A stretch of 28,245 nt of DNA from Treponema sp. (GTDB lineage Bacteria > Spirochaetota > Spirochaetia > Treponematales > Treponemataceae), in NCBI GenBank assembly GCA_016290335.1, contig JAEETM010000044.1, positions 1 through 28,245 of the forward strand, written 5' to 3'. Below the pieces are notes generated by a model. It was given only the letters and a program-made list of their open reading frames with translations. It was not told the DNA's origin and searched no databases. Positions 1 to 8,193 of this stretch are shown piece after piece. Within the stretch, counting starts at the first letter, position 1. Each line of letters starts with the position of its first letter. The position numbers and the translations under genes are program-made.

Positions 1-1380
1 CGGTAAAGTAGCGATTATATCTGTGAGCGTAAAGTTCGGGTTATATTTGATTCCGGCTTTATCGCACCAGATTTTATACAAACCGTTTTCGCGCATAAGA
101 AGGAGCTTGATTAAAGCGAATACTGTATTCAGCGGGTCTCGTACCGAAGCTGGATGAGTGATTGTACCGCCATTTGAACCTTCGCCAAGAATCCTTACAG
201 TATAGCCTTCAGCTCTTTTTTCTCTTGCAAGATTTACAACGTTTGCTTCTCCAACTTCTGCACGGAATACCTTTGCACCAAGCTTTTCTGCAATTTCTTC
301 AATTCTCATGGAAGTAGGGCAGTTTACCGCAACAGCAGGCTTAAATGAATCTTTTGATTCAGCTGCAGGTGCATTTTTGTTCAGCCAGATTGAATAGGTA
401 AGCTCTGCAAGGACAGAAAGACTGAAAACTTCCTGTGCCTTAAGGATTTCTGCCTTTTTCTTTTTTTCATCCCAGTAAACAATATTACCGCGGTCGCCGT
501 CGCAGTCTGGCATATAACCAAGAATTACTTCCTTGTGACCTTCTGAATGGAGCTTTTCCATTTCTGCTGCAACGTGAACAAGGTTTTCTGCTTCCGGTAT
601 TATTTCGTGTACGATTTTATCGTCATTTATTGAATAGAAAGTAATTCCATTACCGGCAAAAAAGCTTCTGTCTATGCATTTTGCACGGGAGCTGCCGTTA
701 AAGTCGCATACAACACCAACCGGATTCAGTTCAATATTTGCTTTTAATGAATTAAAGAACTTTTCGGCAAAATCGTGGTCGTTGCTGCCTGTTATTGTTT
801 TTAAGATAAAGCTTTCGTAAGCTTTGAGAGAATTACGTTTGGCACTTTCGCATTCGCTGTAAATATTCCTTACTTTGCCTGCATTTCCGCTGTAAGAATC
901 CTTTACAAGCTGATTAAGCTTTTCTTCATCATCAAGCAGATTCAGGAAATCCTTTACAAGAGCGGCATTTTCGGTTCCATTAAGAACGCCACCATCATTT
1001 GTTCCAAACTTTATTCCGTTGTGACCAATAGGATTGTGGCTTGCAGAAATATAGATAAAGCCATCGAGCATACGAGCATAAGCCATAATCTCTGGAGCCG
1101 ATGTAATACCCGAATACTGAATTACAGCATCCGTTTTTGCAAGATAATGAATCATTGCATCTGCAATTTCGCCACCAGTTGGTCTTGTATCAATTCCAAT
1201 TGCAATTACAGGAGTTTCCTGACCGGATTTGTTCTTTATGTAATCATAAAAAACTTTAGCTGCTGCAATAGAAATACATTTGTCATTATCACTGATTTTT
1301 GGATTTGAATCCTGTTCGTCCCCCGAAACAGCAAAAAACTTCCGCCATCCCGAAGCAGATAATATCATGTTATGTTTCAT
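1..1380 (-). CDS. Phosphohexomutase (phosphoglucomutase/phosphomannomutase family), 3' end cut by window edge
   Basis: An open frame of 460 codons runs leftward from ATG at 1380 and is still open at base 1, so the C-terminus is missing. The protein shows the alpha-D-phosphohexomutase signatures: the phosphoserine loop SASHNP with the catalytic Ser at about residue 114, and the metal-binding loop DCDGDR at about residues 292-297. The sugar-binding loop reads GEGSNGG. The family moves phosphate between C1 and C6 of hexoses in the cytoplasm, feeding glycogen, cell-wall or polysaccharide precursors. Substrate preference cannot be read from the sequence. No Shine-Dalgarno precedes the ATG; a -10-like box lies 7 nt upstream, so the mRNA may be leaderless. 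It is transcribed away from the lipoprotein gene at 1567. Family assignment is firm; glucose versus mannose specificity is open. Confidence 0.93.
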   Translation of the reverse strand, partial: MKHNMILSASGWRKFFAVSGDEQDSNPKISDNDKCISIAAAKVFYDYIKNKSGQETPVIAIGIDTRPTGGEIADAMIHYLAKTDAVIQYSGITSAPEIMAYARMLDGFIYISASHNPIGHNGIKFGTNDGGVLNGTENAALVKDFLNLLDDEEKLNQLVKDSYSGNAGKVRNIYSECESAKRNSLKAYESFILKTITGSNDHDFAEKFFNSLKANIELNPVGVVCDFNGSSRAKCIDRSFFAGNGITFYSINDDKIVHEIIPEAENLVHVAAEMEKLHSEGHKEVILGYMPDCDGDRGNIVYWDEKKKKAEILKAQEVFSLSVLAELTYSIWLNKNAPAAESKDSFKPAVAVNCPTSMRIEEIAEKLGAKVFRAEVGEANVVNLAREKRAEGYTVRILGEGSNGGTITHPASVRDPLNTVFALIKLLLMRENGLYKIWCDKAGIKYNPNFTLTDIIATLP

Positions 1381-1387
1381 AAAGTTT

Positions 1388-1416
1388 ATTTTAACACTAA
1401 AAACGTTAAAACACAA
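1388..1416 (-). promoter_or_regulatory. Predicted promoter of the phosphohexomutase gene (leaderless layout)
   Basis: On the minus strand TTGTGT (1416-1411), a 17-nt spacer and TAAAAT (1393-1388) precede the start codon. A TG one base before the -10 makes it an extended -10. Only 7 nt separate the -10 from the ATG, so the predicted transcription start coincides with the start codon. Confidence 0.5.
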
Positions 1417-1421
1417 ATTAA

Positions 1422-1447
1422 ATACTATTTACCTACTAAAATAGTAT
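1422..1447. repeat. 9-bp inverted repeat between two divergent genes
   Basis: ATACTATTT (1422-1430) and AAATAGTAT (1439-1447) are perfect inverted copies around an 8-nt loop, followed on the plus strand by GTTTTTT. It lies upstream of the predicted lipoprotein promoter. It could be an operator for divergent transcription or a weak terminator-like hairpin; the sequence does not decide. Confidence 0.45.
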
Positions 1448-1468
1448 GTTTTTTCTTGTTAAAACTAG

Positions 1469-1497
1469 TTGACTATTATTTCAAATTATTACAATAT
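1469..1497 (+). promoter_or_regulatory. Possible promoter of the methionine-binding lipoprotein gene
   Basis: TTGACT at 1469-1474 is a good -35. The -10 is ambiguous: TACAAT at 1490-1495 is close to consensus but at 15-nt spacing, while CAATAT at 1492-1497 has 17-nt spacing but a poorer match. No S-box or other methionine riboswitch pattern was recognised in the leader. Confidence 0.35.
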
Positions 1498-1566
1498 ATT
1501 TTCAATTATTTAATCCAAGGAAGCGCTGCACAACTGCTTGCGTTTCTTAATTTTCAGGAGTTTATT

Positions 1567-2361
1567 ATGAAAAAGATTCTTTTTGGTCTTACAGCATTAG
1601 TTCTGTCAATTGTTCTTTCTGGATGCGCTAAGAAAGATGCAAAGGTTATTACTGTTGGTGCAACACCGGAGCCTCATGCCGCTATGTTAAACTTAATCGT
1701 AGAGGATATGGCTGCTCAGGGCTACACTCTCAAGGTTAGAGAGTTTACTGATTACGTTACTCCTAACGAGGCTGTTGAAGCTGGCGAAATTGATGCAAAC
1801 TTCTTCCAGCACGTACCTTATATGGATTCTTTCAATAAAGAAAGAGGTTACCATCTTAAGAGCGTAATTGGAACTCACGTTGAACCACTTGCTTTGTATT
1901 CAAAAAAATATAAAAAGCTTGCTGATTTACCTGATGGAGCAGTAATTGCTATTCCTAATGACCCTACAAACGAAGGTCGTGCATTGCTTCTTCTTCAGAG
2001 TGCCGGTTTAATCACACTTGATTCAAAAGCAGGTCTTACAGCAGTTCCAGCTGACATCACAAACAACTCAAAGAAGTTCAAGTTCCAGGAAATTGAAGCT
2101 GCTTCTCTTCCACGTGTTCTTGATGATACAGATGCAGCTGTAATCAACGGAAACTATGCAATTCCAGCTGGTCTTAAAGCTACAAAAGATGGTCTTGTTG
2201 TTGAGGGTGCTGAATCACCTTACGTAAACATCGTAACTGTAAAAGAAGGAAAAGAAAATGATCCTGCAATCAAGGCTCTTGCAAAAGCAATCACAAGCCA
2301 GAAGGTTAAGGATTATCTTCAGAAGACATATCCTAATGGAGAAGTTGTTCCTGTATTTTAA
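1567..2361 (+). CDS. metQ: MetQ/NlpA-type substrate-binding lipoprotein
   Basis: A 264-residue lipoprotein with a short Lys-start signal peptide ending in the lipobox VLSGC, followed by the NlpA/MetQ core: VGATPEPHAAML near the N-terminus and a conserved stretch around 'DANFFQHVPYMDSF'. The family binds methionine (L-, D- or peptide-linked) outside the inner membrane for the MetNI ABC transporter. The start at 1567 is chosen because it has an AGGAG ribosome binding site 7 nt upstream and begins the signal peptide; the longer frame from 1372 lacks both. No metN or metI lies next to it here, so it is an orphan component whose permease and ATPase must be encoded elsewhere. Its stop overlaps by 4 bp the stop of the convergent gene. 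Family call is strong; the exact ligand is inferred. Confidence 0.9.
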   Translation: MKKILFGLTALVLSIVLSGCAKKDAKVITVGATPEPHAAMLNLIVEDMAAQGYTLKVREFTDYVTPNEAVEAGEIDANFFQHVPYMDSFNKERGYHLKSVIGTHVEPLALYSKKYKKLADLPDGAVIAIPNDPTNEGRALLLLQSAGLITLDSKAGLTAVPADITNNSKKFKFQEIEAASLPRVLDDTDAAVINGNYAIPAGLKATKDGLVVEGAESPYVNIVTVKEGKENDPAIKALAKAITSQKVKDYLQKTYPNGEVVPVF

Positions 2362-3221
2362 TAGACAGTTATAACATAAGTCTGCGCTATGGTCTTTCCT
2401 AAGAAATCTTCTATTGAAAGGCCTAGCGTAGATTTTCCCGCTGTAAAAACTGTTTCACCGAGCAGCTGATATTCGCTGTCGGGGTAAATATCAGAATTGG
2501 TATATTTTTTCTTTCCTACCACATAAGTCTTATTATTTTCCTGATAAACAGCATCATAAGAAATCTGATCTACAACAACACCGTTAATTGTAACCGAAGT
2601 TTTATAGGGCGAAGCTATAGGGTTTCGTTTCTGATAAATCCTGTATAATCCAGAAGGAAAGGATTTTTGATTTTTAAGGCTTATACGGTTACCGATTTTA
2701 TGTTCAACAACAATTTCACCCAGAGAAATAGGGATTTCGTTATCTGTTCTTGGAAGTAAGATTTTCGGGTTGATGGCAGAACCCTTTTGAACATCTATAA
2801 TCTGGAACTCAAGGCTGCTTGTTTCTGACTGCCAGTTGGTATTTCCAATTTCTCCAAGAATCTCACCAGATTTTACAAAGCTTTTTTTATCAAGAGACTG
2901 TTTGACAGAATCTTTATCAAGATTACCGTAAACAGAAATAAGTGAATCATCATGAGCAACAATAACGCAAGTTCCTAATGCAGATGGGAAGAAATAGGAA
3001 TCATCCTGCTCGTCAGACATTATGATTAAAACCTTACCGTCTTCAATACATTTTACAGGTTCAGGATTAGCAAAAATTAAAGAAGTGCTTATCTGCTTTC
3101 CGCGTTTCTGCCCAAAATAAGATTTTAAGAAAGCCTTTTCGGTATTATCATGCGGCCATTCAAAAGCGGAAAGAAGGGTAGAAATAAAAAGGCAAGAGCA
3201 AATCAAAATATTTTTTTTCAT
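2358..3221 (-). CDS. Exported LytM/M23-like protein lacking catalytic residues
   Basis: A 287-residue protein with an N-terminal signal peptide. Residues about 60-155 resemble the M23 (LytM) fold: 'CVIVAHDDSLISVYGNL', then 'VKSGEILGEIGNT', then a final 'LEFQI' strand. In active M23 endopeptidases these positions carry zinc ligands (YAHL and LHFEI, the HxH motif). Here the histidines are replaced (YGNL, LEFQI), so the domain is probably not a peptidase but may bind peptidoglycan or regulate another hydrolase, as some dLytM proteins do. The remaining C-terminal 130 residues are not recognised. It starts 4 nt after the stop of the upstream propeller-like gene with an AAAGGA ribosome binding site, so the two are co-transcribed. 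Fold call is moderate and function inferred. Confidence 0.72.
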   Translation of the reverse strand: MKKNILICSCLFISTLLSAFEWPHDNTEKAFLKSYFGQKRGKQISTSLIFANPEPVKCIEDGKVLIIMSDEQDDSYFFPSALGTCVIVAHDDSLISVYGNLDKDSVKQSLDKKSFVKSGEILGEIGNTNWQSETSSLEFQIIDVQKGSAINPKILLPRTDNEIPISLGEIVVEHKIGNRISLKNQKSFPSGLYRIYQKRNPIASPYKTSVTINGVVVDQISYDAVYQENNKTYVVGKKKYTNSDIYPDSEYQLLGETVFTAGKSTLGLSIEDFLGKTIAQTYVITVY

Positions 3222-3225
3222 TTTT

Positions 3226-4314
3226 TTATTCCTTTAAGATAGTAATTCTGGAAATAGTTTCATCTTTACCGGTAAAAAGATAATTGTCACAGGTTTTTAT
3301 AAAAGCTGAGTCTGCTTCGAATGAAAAATAGCCTTCAAGAACATTTGTACGCTCAATTATGTAAACTGTATAGCAATTGTCTTTTTTACCAAGCAGGAAG
3401 AAAAGGTCTTCTGTTTCTTCCATTGAAAGTATTTTTGTATCAATCCAGATGGAATAATTTTTCTGCTTCTGGAGGTCATAAATACCAAGATGATTTTCGT
3501 AATTATAGAAAACCTTTTGTCCGTCTGCGCTGAATTTTACAAAGGTTCGTCTGTTCAAATCGGAGCTGAGGAAGGTATGGAATAAAATCTTAGGCTGATT
3601 TTCTTCCTTGTGTGCAAGTACAAAACGCTGTTTGTTCAGGCCGGAAATTGAAGCTACATATTCTCCATTAGGGGAGATGTCAAGTCCTAAAAGTACAGGA
3701 TTATCGCTTCCACCCGGGGCAAAGCTTATCTGAATCTGTCCGCTGTGATTATCTAAAACCTTGATTGAACCATCGGCATAACCTGCGGCAACATAATTAC
3801 TGTTGGAGCTGAATGCTGTGATTGGAATTGTACTTTCGCATGTCCATTCAACACTTCCTGTGTGATTGCAATAAGCAAAAGAGCCGCCACCAGGTAAGAA
3901 AATGTAAATCCTGTCATCATCAAAAAAAGGAAATCCGCTTGCGCTTATTGTTCCTGCCTGATTTCCCCTGCTGTTATAAAATGGAATGTTCTGTGCCTGG
4001 GAATTATATATTGAAAAATAAGAATCAGAAATTGAAGCTTTTGAAGGAAAAGATTTACACAGGGCAACTTCACCGTCTTTGGTAAAATATCCAATTGTCT
4101 GACCAAGCTTAAAATGGAGAAGCTCTTCATCAAGAGGAATGGAATCTAAAGTATCACTGATTGGAGCATTTGTTTCGTTAGCATTTACATTGATTTTCCA
4201 GTCTGGTGAAAAACAGTATTCTTTTCCAAGAGGATGAGCTGCCAGTATTATATAAAGAATGATAAAAACTGCAGCCGATGTTATATATACAGGAGTAAGA
4301 TTTCGTTTTTTCAT
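3226..4314 (-). CDS. Membrane-anchored beta-propeller-like protein of unknown function
   Basis: A 362-residue protein with an N-terminal transmembrane segment at about residues 10-27 and a long extracytoplasmic part. The rest contains WD40/quinoprotein-like blades, for example 'VAAGYADGSIKVLDNHSGQI' and 'LGLDISPNGEYVASISG', separated by about 40-50 residues. Such proteins are usually scaffolds or binding platforms in the envelope. It is the first gene of a two-gene unit with the degenerate M23-like protein, suggesting a joint role at the cell wall, but this is inference. No Shine-Dalgarno is seen; a TATAAC box lies 9 nt before the ATG. I do not recognise a specific family. Confidence 0.75.
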   Translation of the reverse strand: MKKRNLTPVYITSAAVFIILYIILAAHPLGKEYCFSPDWKINVNANETNAPISDTLDSIPLDEELLHFKLGQTIGYFTKDGEVALCKSFPSKASISDSYFSIYNSQAQNIPFYNSRGNQAGTISASGFPFFDDDRIYIFLPGGGSFAYCNHTGSVEWTCESTIPITAFSSNSNYVAAGYADGSIKVLDNHSGQIQISFAPGGSDNPVLLGLDISPNGEYVASISGLNKQRFVLAHKEENQPKILFHTFLSSDLNRRTFVKFSADGQKVFYNYENHLGIYDLQKQKNYSIWIDTKILSMEETEDLFFLLGKKDNCYTVYIIERTNVLEGYFSFEADSAFIKTCDNYLFTGKDETISRITILKE

Positions 4315-4323
4315 ACTGATAAT

Positions 4324-4350
4324 GTTATAGCATTAGGGGTTAAAAATCAA
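4324..4350 (-). promoter_or_regulatory. Possible extended -10 promoter for the propeller-like gene
   Basis: On the minus strand TATAAC (4329-4324) is preceded by TGC, an extended -10, and by TTGATT (4350-4345) at a short 15-nt spacing. Only 9 nt separate the -10 from the ATG at 4314, predicting a leader of about 2 nt. Confidence 0.4.
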
Positions 4351-4410
4351 TTAGGAGTAATTATGTAAATGTTATAGATACGGTTCTTTGCGGTAATATT
4401 TTTCTATAGC

Positions 4411-4439
4411 TTGACAAAATAACGTAAAGTATGCAAAAT
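4411..4439 (+). promoter_or_regulatory. Predicted promoter of the HTH-PtsN gene
   Basis: Consensus TTGACA at 4411-4416 with a 17-nt spacer to CAAAAT at 4434-4439. This gives a leader of about 70 nt before the GTG at 4515, which has an AGGAG ribosome binding site. Confidence 0.55.
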
Positions 4440-4514
4440 ATTCAATATATTTCAAATCAAAAGTAACTTATTTAACCTCATTTTAAAGGTTTAAGACATA
4501 ATAGGAGTAAAAAA

Positions 4515-5162
4515 GTGCAGGACGACATTCTTACAATAGAAGAAGTTGCCAAATACCTCAGGGTATCTGACAGAACTGTTTATGACTGGGCACAGAAGGG
4601 TGAAATACCGGCAGGAAAAATTGGAACTGTATGGCGTTTTAAGAAATCCGAAGTTGAAAACTGGGTAAATGCAAGACTTTCTTCCGGTTTTGAAAACAAG
4701 AACGAATCCCAGATTCAGGTAAGAAATATTCTTTCACCGGAACGTGTTGTTTTTATCAATTACAGTTCAAAACACGATGCTCTTGTTCAGCTTTCAGAAG
4801 TTCTTGCAACAGCTCCTCAGATTAAAAATGCAGCTGAGCTTACAGCAGAAATCCTTAAACGTGAAGAGCTTATGTCTACTGGAATTGGACGTGGTATTGC
4901 AATTCCTCATGTACGCCTTTCTTCTGTTACAGATTTAGTTATGGCTGTTGGTGTATGTAAAAAGCCTATTGAAGATTTCCAGGCAATTGATGACCAGCCT
5001 GTAAGTCTTTTGTTTATGATTGCAGCTGCTTATAACCAGCATTCATATTATCTTAAGACAATTTCACATTTCAGTGCAATTTTCAAACAGAATGACCTTG
5101 TTGGCGAAATGACAAACGCAAAGGATGAAGCTGAACTGTTTGAGATTCTTCTTCGCAAATAA
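4515..5162 (+). CDS. ptsN: MerR/excisionase-type HTH fused to PTS EIIA(Ntr) domain (PtsN-like)
   Basis: A 215-residue two-domain protein. Residues about 5-55 are a helix-turn-helix of the excisionase/MerR class ('LTIEEVAKYLRVSDRTVYDWAQKGEIPAGKIG'). Residues about 68-212 are a PTS EIIA type-2 (Ntr) domain with the phosphorylatable His at about 132 in 'GIGRGIAIPHVRL'. EIIA(Ntr) proteins accept phosphate from NPr/HPr and regulate rather than transport; fusion to a DNA-binding domain suggests a direct link from phosphorylation state to transcription. The start is GTG at 4515, supported by AGGAG 7 nt upstream; translation from there gives the HTH at its usual place. It is monocistronic, with convergent transcription downstream. 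Domain calls are strong; target genes are unknown. Confidence 0.9.
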   Translation: MQDDILTIEEVAKYLRVSDRTVYDWAQKGEIPAGKIGTVWRFKKSEVENWVNARLSSGFENKNESQIQVRNILSPERVVFINYSSKHDALVQLSEVLATAPQIKNAAELTAEILKREELMSTGIGRGIAIPHVRLSSVTDLVMAVGVCKKPIEDFQAIDDQPVSLLFMIAAAYNQHSYYLKTISHFSAIFKQNDLVGEMTNAKDEAELFEILLRK

Positions 5163-5187
5163 CAACGAAGCCTTCAATAATGGCACT

Positions 5188-6390
5188 TTAAGGCAGCAGA
5201 ATCGGAATCCATTTGGTTCTGTCTGCCTGATCCTGTGCTATCATTCCCCAGGTAACCTTTGCCGTAGTTTCTCCCATTAAAAACTCCCGTCCCGTATCAC
5301 CAAAAACATATTTTTGTCCCGGTTCATCCATTTCTACAGCAGCAAGTGCGTGTGAATATTCTGGAGAGACAAGCAGCAGCGATTCATAGCCCATACATCT
5401 CATGCACATACAGATAAAAAGGCTCCGGCTGTCGCAGTCATTTCCATCTCCGCTGAGCATGGCTGGAAGGGATGTAAAGTCTGAAGTGTTTGCGGTTTGA
5501 TTATTGCGCTTGTAGTCAAAACTTTGTACCCAGCTTAAAAGACTTTGGGCAACATATAAATCCTGTGATTTTGGATTTTTTCTTTTTGCTTCTGCATATA
5601 AAACTGAAAAAATATCGGAGATTGCGGGATTAAGGCGTTCAAAGCTGTCGCGGTAAATCATCCGGTAGTAACGGGTCCAGGCTTCTTTCCAGAGGTTGTG
5701 CTTGGAATAGAGCTTCAGAACCGAAAACTCAAGGTCGATTAAAAAGTTTGAAGCATCAATATCGGAATTATCAAGGGTAGTAGAAATCTTATTGTTGTTT
5801 ATGTTCAGTTTGATTTCTTTTTTACCTTCCTTTGGATAGGCGTAAGAAACAATTATACCTGGCGTACAGTAATATTCATCATTTACGCAGAGAGAATTAA
5901 GTGTAGACATAATAAACTGCTCGCAGGCTTGTCTTTTATTTGATGGTGCAAAACATATTGCTGTAATGTAAGCGTTTGCTTTTTGTAATGGAGCTGCAAC
6001 TGCCCAGCCGGAATAAGATTTATCAAGCTGGAAAACAAAATCAGAAATTGCACATAAAGAATTATTCCAGGAAAAATTATCTGTTGAAGAAGAGGCTTTT
6101 AATTTATTGAGGGCATTTTCCAGGGCAGAAGGGGCAGTTTTAAAATCCTGATTATCATAAATCTTTATTGCAAGCTGTACCTGATTGTTCGGGTGCACAA
6201 AAAGGTATGAGGTGCCGTCTGAAGAAGAATCTCCAAGCTTATAGCCTTCCGGAATATCAAGGGAAAAGTTATAGAAGTTGTCTTTTATGATTTCAGAGCT
6301 TAGTTTTGCAGGAAAAAGAATTGCAAGTACAAGTAAAAGCCTGAATATTACACGCTGTTTTATGTTCACTTTTTTATTAGCTATTGTCAT
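5188..6390 (-). CDS. Exported transglutaminase-like (papain-fold) protein
   Basis: A 400-residue protein with an N-terminal hydrophobic export segment at about residues 13-28. The C-terminal third has the transglutaminase-like triad in order: Cys319 in 'GDGNDCDSRS', His347 in 'PEYSHALA' and Asp365 in 'YVFGDTG'. Bacterial members are usually cysteine peptidases or transamidases of the envelope, and the GDCDD-like context with a following His and Asp fits an active enzyme. The N-terminal part (about 30-300) is not recognised; a stretch around 35-70 resembles lipid-anchored or surface domains found before such cores. The start lies near the predicted promoter of the divergent rluA gene, so the two share a regulatory region. 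The substrate cannot be inferred. Confidence 0.75.
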   Translation of the reverse strand: MTIANKKVNIKQRVIFRLLLVLAILFPAKLSSEIIKDNFYNFSLDIPEGYKLGDSSSDGTSYLFVHPNNQVQLAIKIYDNQDFKTAPSALENALNKLKASSSTDNFSWNNSLCAISDFVFQLDKSYSGWAVAAPLQKANAYITAICFAPSNKRQACEQFIMSTLNSLCVNDEYYCTPGIIVSYAYPKEGKKEIKLNINNNKISTTLDNSDIDASNFLIDLEFSVLKLYSKHNLWKEAWTRYYRMIYRDSFERLNPAISDIFSVLYAEAKRKNPKSQDLYVAQSLLSWVQSFDYKRNNQTANTSDFTSLPAMLSGDGNDCDSRSLFICMCMRCMGYESLLLVSPEYSHALAAVEMDEPGQKYVFGDTGREFLMGETTAKVTWGMIAQDQADRTKWIPILLP

Positions 6391-6412
6391 TAGAAAAATC
6401 CTCGTTTATAGT
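6384..6412 (+). promoter_or_regulatory. Predicted rluA-like gene promoter with very short leader
   Basis: TTGTCA at 6384-6389, a 17-nt spacer and TATAGT at 6407-6412 lie just before the ATG at 6423. The predicted leader is about 3-4 nt. The -35 overlaps the start codon region of the divergent transglutaminase-like gene. Confidence 0.5.
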
Positions 6413-6422
6413 AGAGTTGATT

Positions 6423-7079
6423 ATGCTTATTCCTATTATATACCAGAATGACGAAATATTCATTATAAATAAACCTGCGGGGCTTGCAGTTCAGGGCGGT
6501 GAAAAAATTACACATTCGCTTGATAAAGATTTTGCCGAGCAGGTTGGAAGCAAGGTTTATCTTGTTCACAGGCTTGATAAGGAAACTGCAGGGCTTATGG
6601 TTGTTGCAAAATCGCCTGCAGCTGCAAAAAAATGGACAGGACTTATTTCTTCAAAAGTTGTGCGTAAGGAATATATTGCCGTTTGCTGCGGAAAGCTTGC
6701 CAGAAAAAGCGGCGTAATTGATGAAAGCCTTGTTCAGCACGGCGAAACAAAACGTGCAGTGACAAAATATACGGTTGAAAAAGAATGGACCGCAATCTGC
6801 GATAATTCTGGTGAAGCTTTATCCCTTGATTTCTGTTGCATCCGCCTTTTGCTCGAAACCGGCCGGATGCACCAAATCCGAATCCACCTTGCCAGACAGA
6901 ATTGCCCCATCTGCGGCGACGACCAGCACGGCAATTTTAAGCTCAACAAACTCCTGAAAAAACAGTTCAAAATAAAGAACCTGCTGCTGGCTGCAGTGAA
7001 ATTAACAGTACCGATTGACGGGAAAGAAACCGTTTTTGAAATTGAACAGCCGGAATATTTCAGCACAACGTGCCATTGA
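6423..7079 (+). CDS. RluA-family 23S rRNA/tRNA pseudouridine synthase
   Basis: A 218-residue cytoplasmic enzyme of the RluA/RluD family, which isomerises specific uridines in rRNA or tRNA. The catalytic Asp is at residue 52 in the hallmark 'HRLDKETAGL'. The second hallmark 'ETGRMHQIRIHL' lies near residue 150, followed by 'CPICGDDQHG'. It is short for the family and has no N-terminal S4 domain, so it is a single-domain member. The start at 6423 is preferred because the protein then begins with the family's first strand ('PIIYQNDEIFIINKPAG'); a longer in-frame start at 6384 would fall inside the predicted -35. The target uridine is not predictable. Confidence 0.92.
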   Translation: MLIPIIYQNDEIFIINKPAGLAVQGGEKITHSLDKDFAEQVGSKVYLVHRLDKETAGLMVVAKSPAAAKKWTGLISSKVVRKEYIAVCCGKLARKSGVIDESLVQHGETKRAVTKYTVEKEWTAICDNSGEALSLDFCCIRLLLETGRMHQIRIHLARQNCPICGDDQHGNFKLNKLLKKQFKIKNLLLAAVKLTVPIDGKETVFEIEQPEYFSTTCH

Positions 7080-7104
7080 CCGACATCATCATTACCGTTA
7101 AAAT
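7076..7104 (+). promoter_or_regulatory. Predicted bactofilin promoter, leaderless layout
   Basis: TTGACC (7076-7081), exactly 17 nt, then TAAAAT (7099-7104). The ATG at 7112 lies 7 nt after the -10, where transcription should begin. The -35 overlaps the stop codon of the upstream pseudouridine synthase gene. Confidence 0.55.
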
Positions 7105-7111
7105 ATTCTAT

Positions 7112-7489
7112 ATGTTTGACGTAAAAGATTCAGATTTTTTTGACATGGAAGACGAGGCTTTTGACACAATCGTAGAGGACGATATCTCCTTTACCGGCAG
7201 CATCAAAATGAAAAAGCCTTTTATGATACGCGGAAAAGTTTCAGGAAAAATTGATGCCGAAAGCGACCTTGTTATTGATTCGAATGCAATTGTTGAAGCT
7301 GATATAAATGCAAGCCGTGTTCTGGTCCGCGGTAAGGTTAAGGGAAACGTCTATGGCGAAAAGCTGATTTTCGTTACTTCAACAGGTTCGCTCGATGGTG
7401 ATATTACAACTCAAAAGGTTGTTCTTGAACCGGGAAGTGAGTTTACCGGCAAATGCACAATGGTTAAAAAGCAGGCAGCGGGAAAGTAA
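7112..7489 (+). CDS. Bactofilin (polymer-forming cytoskeletal protein)
   Basis: A 125-residue protein with an acidic N-terminal tail and a single DUF583/bactofilin beta-helix. Short hydrophobic strands recur: 'FTGSIKMKKPFMIRGKVSGKI', 'DLVIDSNAIVEADI', 'VLVRGKVKGNVY', then 'GSLDGDITTQKVVLEPGSEFTG'. Bactofilins self-assemble into filaments at the inner membrane and affect cell shape; in spirochaetes they have been linked to helical morphology. The start at 7112 is chosen over 7070 because the upstream frame overlaps the preceding gene, carries no ribosome binding site and is not bactofilin-like. The mRNA may be leaderless. The TPR gene follows 2 nt after the stop and is probably co-transcribed. 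Confidence 0.9.
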   Translation: MFDVKDSDFFDMEDEAFDTIVEDDISFTGSIKMKKPFMIRGKVSGKIDAESDLVIDSNAIVEADINASRVLVRGKVKGNVYGEKLIFVTSTGSLDGDITTQKVVLEPGSEFTGKCTMVKKQAAGK

Positions 7490-7491
7490 TT

Positions 7492-8142
7492 ATGTGTACA
7501 ATTAAAGGTAATAATGTAAAACAAAATGTTCTGTCCCTCATCATCCTTGTTACGGGACTTTTTTCTTTGTCAGCACAGACTGCAAAACGAGATGCGCTTC
7601 TTCTTCATAATAACGGAAAGGAGCGCGAAGCAATTCAGGTTTGTGAAGAAGAGCTTAAGGAAAATCCACGAAATATTGAATCTTACGTTGTAATGTGCTG
7701 GGCTTTGATTGGAAACAAACAGTATGCTGAAGCTGAGCAGCGTGCACAGGAAGGTCTTGCAATAAGTCCTTATGATTTGCGATTGACTGAATCTCTTGGT
7801 GAAGCAAGATTTTATCTTGGAAAAAATGCTGCCGCAATGGAGCAGTTCCAGAAATATGTTGCAAATGCTTCTGAAAGTTCTTCACGAATCGGCACATCAT
7901 ATTATTTTATGGGTGAGATTTTTATCCGACAGGCACGATATCAGCATGCAGACATTGCTCTTTCTTCTGCTGTAAAAAAGCAGCCGCTTCTGGACAACTG
8001 GTGGATTCGTCTTGGTTATGCGCGCGAAATGGCAGGAAATTATTACGAGGCGCTTGCCGCTTACGATGAGGCCTTGATTTTGAACTCTTCTTCGGTTGAT
8101 GCTTCACGCGGGCGCGAAAGAGTTAGTGCTAAGCTTCAGTAG
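7492..8142 (+). CDS. Exported tetratricopeptide-repeat protein
   Basis: A 216-residue protein with a signal peptide (hydrophobic core about 13-26, ending near LSAQ) and four to five TPR units between about residues 30 and 210. Examples are 'AIQVCEEELKENPRNIESYVVMCWALI', 'AEQRAQEGLAISPYDLRLTESLGEA' and 'YYEALAAYDEALILNSSSVDA'. TPRs mediate protein-protein contacts, here in the periplasm. It is separated by 2 nt from the bactofilin gene, hinting at a shared role in envelope or shape maintenance. The ribosome binding site is weak (GGGAAAG overlapping the previous stop). No partner can be named. Confidence 0.82.
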   Translation: MCTIKGNNVKQNVLSLIILVTGLFSLSAQTAKRDALLLHNNGKEREAIQVCEEELKENPRNIESYVVMCWALIGNKQYAEAEQRAQEGLAISPYDLRLTESLGEARFYLGKNAAAMEQFQKYVANASESSSRIGTSYYFMGEIFIRQARYQHADIALSSAVKKQPLLDNWWIRLGYAREMAGNYYEALAAYDEALILNSSSVDASRGRERVSAKLQ

Positions 8143-8193
8143 GATTTTTCGGGCGGAGTTTTAATATAACCACAGAGATTTTGTGATTTTAGA

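Noticed and set aside
1021..1308. Plus-strand 95-codon open frame
   Set aside because: It lies antisense within the phosphohexomutase coding sequence, has no ribosome binding site and no recognisable protein features.
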